Assembly (NCBI RefSeq): GCF_900110535.1
Contig: NZ_FOJA01000001.1
Coordinates: 2,515,393 to 2,579,392 of the forward strand
Reading direction: 5' to 3'
DNA: 64,000 nucleotides
DNA from: Halobacterium jilantaiense
GTDB lineage: Archaea > Halobacteriota > Halobacteria > Halobacteriales > Halobacteriaceae
Each line of letters opens with the position of its first letter. Positions within the stretch are counted from its first letter, which is position 1. The notes beneath the pieces are model-generated. The model was not told where the DNA came from and ran no database searches. It saw nothing but the letters and a program-made list of their open reading frames with translations. Of the stretch, positions 61,070-64,000 are shown piece after piece. Position numbers and translations under genes: made by a program.

Positions 61070-61602
61070 AAATCTACACCAAGCGCGGGGACGACGGCGA
61101 CACGGACCTCCGGACGATGGAGCGCGTGTCGAAGGCGAGCCCCCGAATCGAGGCCTACGGCACGGTCGACGAACTGAACGCCGCCGTGGGGGCCATCCGG
61201 CCGACCGGCGTCGACGACCTCGACGACTACCTGCGGGAGGTCCAGAACCACCTCCACGTCGCGCAGGCGGACTTCGCGAACCCGGAGCCCGACGAGGACG
61301 ACCCGCAGGTCCGCGAGGACCACGTAGACCAGGTCGAGGCGTGGATCGACGCCTGCGAGGAACAGCTGGAGCCGCTGGAGTCGTTCATCCTCCCGGGCGG
61401 CAGCGACGCGGGCGCGGCGCTCCATCAGGCGCGGGCGGTGTGCCGGCGCGCCGAGCGGCGCGCGGTCGCGCTCCAGGACCACGAGGACGACGTGAACGAG
61501 ACGGCCGTCTCCTACCTGAATCGGCTCTCGGACGCCCTCTTCGTGTTCGCGCGGCTGGCGAACGACGAGGCGGGTGTCCGCGAGGAGTCGCCGTCGTACT
61601 GA
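61066..61602 (+). CDS. pduO: Cob(I)alamin adenosyltransferase, PduO type
   Basis: This 178-residue enzyme begins KIYTKRGDDGDTDL after a GTG start and has VDELNAAVGAI, ESFILPGGSDAGAALHQARAVCRRAERRAV and YLNRLSDALFVFARL, all PduO hallmarks. It adenosylates cob(I)alamin with ATP and is a different fold from CobA at 35082. A GTG at 61066 gives the usual N-terminus and overlaps the glutaredoxin stop by four bases. Confidence 0.95.
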   Translation: MKIYTKRGDDGDTDLRTMERVSKASPRIEAYGTVDELNAAVGAIRPTGVDDLDDYLREVQNHLHVAQADFANPEPDEDDPQVREDHVDQVEAWIDACEEQLEPLESFILPGGSDAGAALHQARAVCRRAERRAVALQDHEDDVNETAVSYLNRLSDALFVFARLANDEAGVREESPSY

Positions 61603-61724
61603 CGGCGGGCGCGGACGAGGACAGATAGTGATGCCGACGTCCCTCTCCAGGGACGGCGAGTGCCGACCGATTCTCTGGCTGGGACAGACGCGCAACGGGC
61701 GGTCGGCGACGCCCGCTACACGGT

Positions 61725-61740
61725 TTTAGGTTACCCTAAA
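61725..61740. promoter_or_regulatory. Palindrome TTTAGG-TTAC-CCTAAA, DtxR-like box
   Basis: The two arms are perfect reverse complements. The pattern resembles the DtxR/IdeR metal-repressor consensus (TTAGGTTAGSCTAACCTAA). It lies 70 bases before the small helical protein gene at 61810. A further CTAAAA follows at 61745-61750. Confidence 0.4.
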
Positions 61741-61809
61741 GATACTAAAATCCTGCGGTGGCGGGCGCACTGGCGACAGCGCCAAGTACTCTGCCGACTT
61801 CTGTTGGGT

Positions 61810-62034
61810 ATGAACCGACACTTTACCGACGCAGCGTACTACGTCCGACGCGCCGCCGAAGAGGCTGCCACCGGCCTCCGAACGGAACTCCAGCCAGTCG
61901 AGGACCGCGCGCGCTCGCTGACCGGCCGCGAAGCCGAGCGCGACCCGACCACGCGCGAACGCGTGCGTCAGCGCGCCAGCTCCGCCGAACAGGAGGCCCG
62001 ACAGGCGGTTCGCCGCGTCCGCCAACGCACCTAG
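61810..62034 (+). CDS. Small helical protein (DUF7553-like)
   Basis: This 74-residue protein begins MNRHFTDAAYYVRRAAEEAATGL and is wholly helical, Arg/Glu-rich, ending RQAVRRVRQRT. It resembles small haloarchaeal helical proteins with no known function. A longer upstream frame exists but covers the DtxR-like palindrome. The ATG at 61810 begins the conserved part. Confidence 0.6.
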   Translation: MNRHFTDAAYYVRRAAEEAATGLRTELQPVEDRARSLTGREAERDPTTRERVRQRASSAEQEARQAVRRVRQRT

Positions 62035-62080
62035 GGAAACGCAAGTCTTAATGCCGGCCTCCGGGTACCAACTGGTGTCC

Positions 62081-62155
62081 GGGTCGGTGGTCTAGTCCGG
62101 TTATGACGGCTCCTTCACACGGAGCAGGTCGGCGGTTCAACTCCGCCCCGACCCA
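62081..62155 (+). tRNA. tRNA-Val (anticodon CAC)
   Basis: The acceptor stem GGGTCGG pairs with CCGACCC (62148-62154), followed by discriminator A. The anticodon arm GCTCC-TTCACAC-GGAGC gives anticodon CAC, decoding GTG valine codons. The T arm is GGCGG-TTCAACT-CCGCC. CCA is not encoded. The 35 bases before it contain CTTAATG as a TATA-like element. Confidence 0.92.
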
Positions 62156-62679
62156 CTTCTACCGAAGCAACGACCGCGAGCGACACGCTGGTCGCTCGCG
62201 TCGTTCGCGGGTGTATGCGGTCGGAAGGAGTTGAATCCTGCCAGTCGCGCGCAGCGAAGCGAGCACGTCTGGCTTCGGTTCAACTCTGCCCCGACCCACT
62301 ACTACTGTACTCACGCCACCGAGCACCGCGTAGCGTGTGCGTGATGATGGTGTGTAAGAACGTGGTCTCCTCACGGACTCTGCTGCGGCCACGGTCCTCC
62401 CGCCGCCAGTCGGTACGCGTGACGTTGGCGACCGGTGGGCGTGTTGCGGGTCTCGATACTCCGCCGGGCTGACGAGCGGGAGTGGACCCCGAGATTCGCG
62501 TCCGGTGCCCACCGGCACGGCGGAACGCAATCGGTGATTGATGGCTGGTTTGGTCTGTGCTAGATGCGAAATCACGGCTGGAATTGCCTCAGTATGCCTG
62601 GACAGTGAGCGGTGACCTTCTGCCACGTTCATCGGAGGAACCAAATCCACCGGAGGGAAATATCCGGTCAGATACGGGA
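62156..62679. other. Gene-free region after tRNA-Val
   Basis: No gene is supported in 524 bases. A copy of the tRNA's 3' end lies at 62276-62300. The spacer between the two copies contains a GCGAGCGAC/GTCGCTCGC inverted pair and a TTGAATCCTG sequence. The 3' part leads into the trkA promoter, with AAATATCC 22 bases before its ATG. Confidence 0.5.
62276..62300 (+). repeat. Duplicate of the tRNA-Val 3' end
   Basis: The 25 bases are identical to tRNA-Val 62133-62157 except for one position (ACTCC against ACTCT in the T arm). The spacing from the first copy is 143 bases. Integration of elements into tRNA 3' ends leaves such copies, so this may be an attachment-site scar. Confidence 0.6.
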
Positions 62680-64000
62680 ATGCGGGTGATAATTGCCGGC
62701 GCTGGTCAGGTGGGAACCAGGGTTGCAGCGGAACTCGATGCGGACCACGACGTCGTACTGATCGACACCGATGCCGAACGAATCGACAGGCTCAGCTACG
62801 ACCTCGACGTCCTCACGGTCACCGGCGACAGTTCGGCCATCGACACGCTCCGAGAGGCCGGCATCGAGGACGCCGACATCCTCATTGCGAGCACCGACAG
62901 TGACGAGATCAACATCCTCACGTGCGCTACGGCGAAGGCTCTCGCCGACGTGACGACAGTCGCCCGGGTCAAGGACGTGAAATACATCGACACCTGGGAC
63001 CAGGCCGAGAACGTCTTTGACGTCGATTTCATGGTCGGAACGAACCTGTTGACCGTCGCCGCCGCCGCCGGCGGGACCGGTCTGTCGGCCGCACGCAACT
63101 TCGACGTGTTCGCCGGCGGGATGGTCCAGATGGCCGAGTTCGAAGTCGGTGCCGACAGCCCGCTCGTGGACCAATCGGTACGTGAGGCCGACCAGTTCGA
63201 TGGGCTCACGTTCGCTGCGATTCTTCGAGGCGGAACGACCATCGTCCCGACCGGCGAGACGCGTATTCAGGCTGGAGACGACGTGGTCGTCGTGGGGCCG
63301 CCGCAGTCGGTACACGCGTTCGGAGCCGAACTGGCTTCCAGGGAGCCCGACGCGAAGAACGTCCTGGTCATCGGGGGAAGTGATGTCGGCTACCACACGG
63401 CCCGGCTGCTGGAGGAGCGCGGCCTCCGTCCCCATCTCGTGGCGGCGAACGCTGACCGCGCCAGGGAGCTCGCCGAACGGCTGTCCACCACCACGGTTCG
63501 AAACAGGGATCCGACCGACCGGGACTTTCTGGAGAGCGAACGGATGACAGACGTCGATGTCGTCGTCGCAGCCCTCGACCACGACAGTGAGGAGAACTTG
63601 TTGGCTGCCTTGCGGGCCCAGCGGCGGGGAGCAGACCGGTCGGTCGCCATCGTGGACCACGGTGAGTACGTCGATCTGTTCGAAGCGGCCGGCGTCGACG
63701 TCGCCGTGAATCCGCGCCGAGCGACGGCCACGGAGATTATCGAATTCGTTCGCGACCAGGACACGCAGAACGTCGCCCTGTTGGAAGACAATCAGGCGCA
63801 GGTGATCGAGATTCGGATCGACAGGGACAGCGTCCTCACGGGGCGACCGATCAGGGAGTCGGTCGGTGACCTCCCGGAGGGCGTCGTCGTGGGCGCGATT
63901 ACGCGAAACGGGAGTTTCCTCGTGCCGCGGGGTGACACCGTGATAGAGACCGGAGATCACGCCGTGATACTCGCGGACAGTGACGTCGTCGAAGAGACGA
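62680..64000 (+). CDS. trkA: TrkA-type potassium uptake NAD-binding protein, 3' truncated by the window
   Basis: The frame from ATG 62680 runs to the window end (440 complete codons). MRVIIAGAGQVGTRVAAEL is an NAD-binding Rossmann motif, TGDSSAIDTLREAGIEDADILIAST is the TrkA-N core, and ILRGGTTIVPTGETRIQAGDDVVVVG is a TrkA-C segment. A second Rossmann domain starts at NVLVIGGSDVGYHTARLL and a second TrkA-C domain at DRDSVLTGRPIRESVG. It probably gates a TrkH potassium channel, as needed for high-salt growth. The protein should end only a few residues past the window. Confidence 0.93.
   Translation, partial: MRVIIAGAGQVGTRVAAELDADHDVVLIDTDAERIDRLSYDLDVLTVTGDSSAIDTLREAGIEDADILIASTDSDEINILTCATAKALADVTTVARVKDVKYIDTWDQAENVFDVDFMVGTNLLTVAAAAGGTGLSAARNFDVFAGGMVQMAEFEVGADSPLVDQSVREADQFDGLTFAAILRGGTTIVPTGETRIQAGDDVVVVGPPQSVHAFGAELASREPDAKNVLVIGGSDVGYHTARLLEERGLRPHLVAANADRARELAERLSTTTVRNRDPTDRDFLESERMTDVDVVVAALDHDSEENLLAALRAQRRGADRSVAIVDHGEYVDLFEAAGVDVAVNPRRATATEIIEFVRDQDTQNVALLEDNQAQVIEIRIDRDSVLTGRPIRESVGDLPEGVVVGAITRNGSFLVPRGDTVIETGDHAVILADSDVVEET

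Noticed and set aside
1-64000. CRISPR arrays, insertion sequences or transposase genes.
   Set aside because: No spaced direct-repeat array and no transposase or recombinase reading was found in the window.

Overview
The window is high-GC DNA from a haloarchaeon. The proteins are strongly acidic, many starts are GTG, TATA-like boxes sit about 27 bases before start codons (leaderless genes), and marker families are archaeal or haloarchaeal (archaeal CobY, CbiZ, an archaeal HMG-CoA synthase, a pilin-like DUF7289 protein, a Tfx-type regulator). A Halobacterium-like genus is plausible, but this cannot be settled from the window.

Layout. 1-11.8 kb is a housekeeping region: a truncated PPOX-fold gene, a YihY-type membrane protein, two acetyltransferases, HMG-CoA synthase converging on an XRE-type regulator, a pilin-like surface protein, a TatD-type hydrolase, an AIM24 protein and an NYN nuclease. 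11.9-16.5 kb holds the glycine cleavage genes gcvT-gcvH and, after a hairpin-rich gap with its own promoter, gcvPA-gcvPB. 16.6-20.5 kb carries small regulators and unknowns, including a CBS-HEPN fusion and a 52-residue AbrB-type protein behind a candidate operator. 20.7-28.9 kb is a seven-gene aerobic carbon monoxide dehydrogenase cluster (coxG-M-S-L, an XdhC-YHS fusion, coxD, coxE). CoxL has the form I active-site sequence AYRCSFR.

28.9-61.6 kb is a nearly complete cobalamin region. A ten-gene minus-strand operon (cobT, cbiA, cobA, cbiP, HAD, cbiB, cobS, cobY, cobD, cbiZ) makes the late steps and salvage. cobN-cbiC-cbiE and a divergent chlID fusion supply the cobalt chelatase and two ring steps. 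cbtB-cbtA imports cobalt. A cbiH1-cbiH2-ferredoxin-LAGLIDADG-like-cbiX-DUF3209-propeller operon and a cbiT-cbiL-cbiF-cbiG operon carry the other ring steps. A wHTH regulator and pduO follow. CbiD and CbiJ/CobK were not found. The window ends with a tRNA-Val whose 3' end is duplicated downstream, and a 3'-truncated trkA.

The main unexpected signal is a 12-base dyad, close to CAAGT-NN-ACTTG and often seen as CAACC-NN-ACTTK. It recurs at the transcription starts of the cobalamin region, and a variant precedes the adjacent wHTH gene. It looks like the operator of a cobalamin regulon. Other points of interest are a LAGLIDADG-like protein without catalytic aspartates inside a cobalamin operon, a copper-binding-type YHS domain fused to the CODH maturation factor, and a 17-codon upstream ORF before cbiH1.
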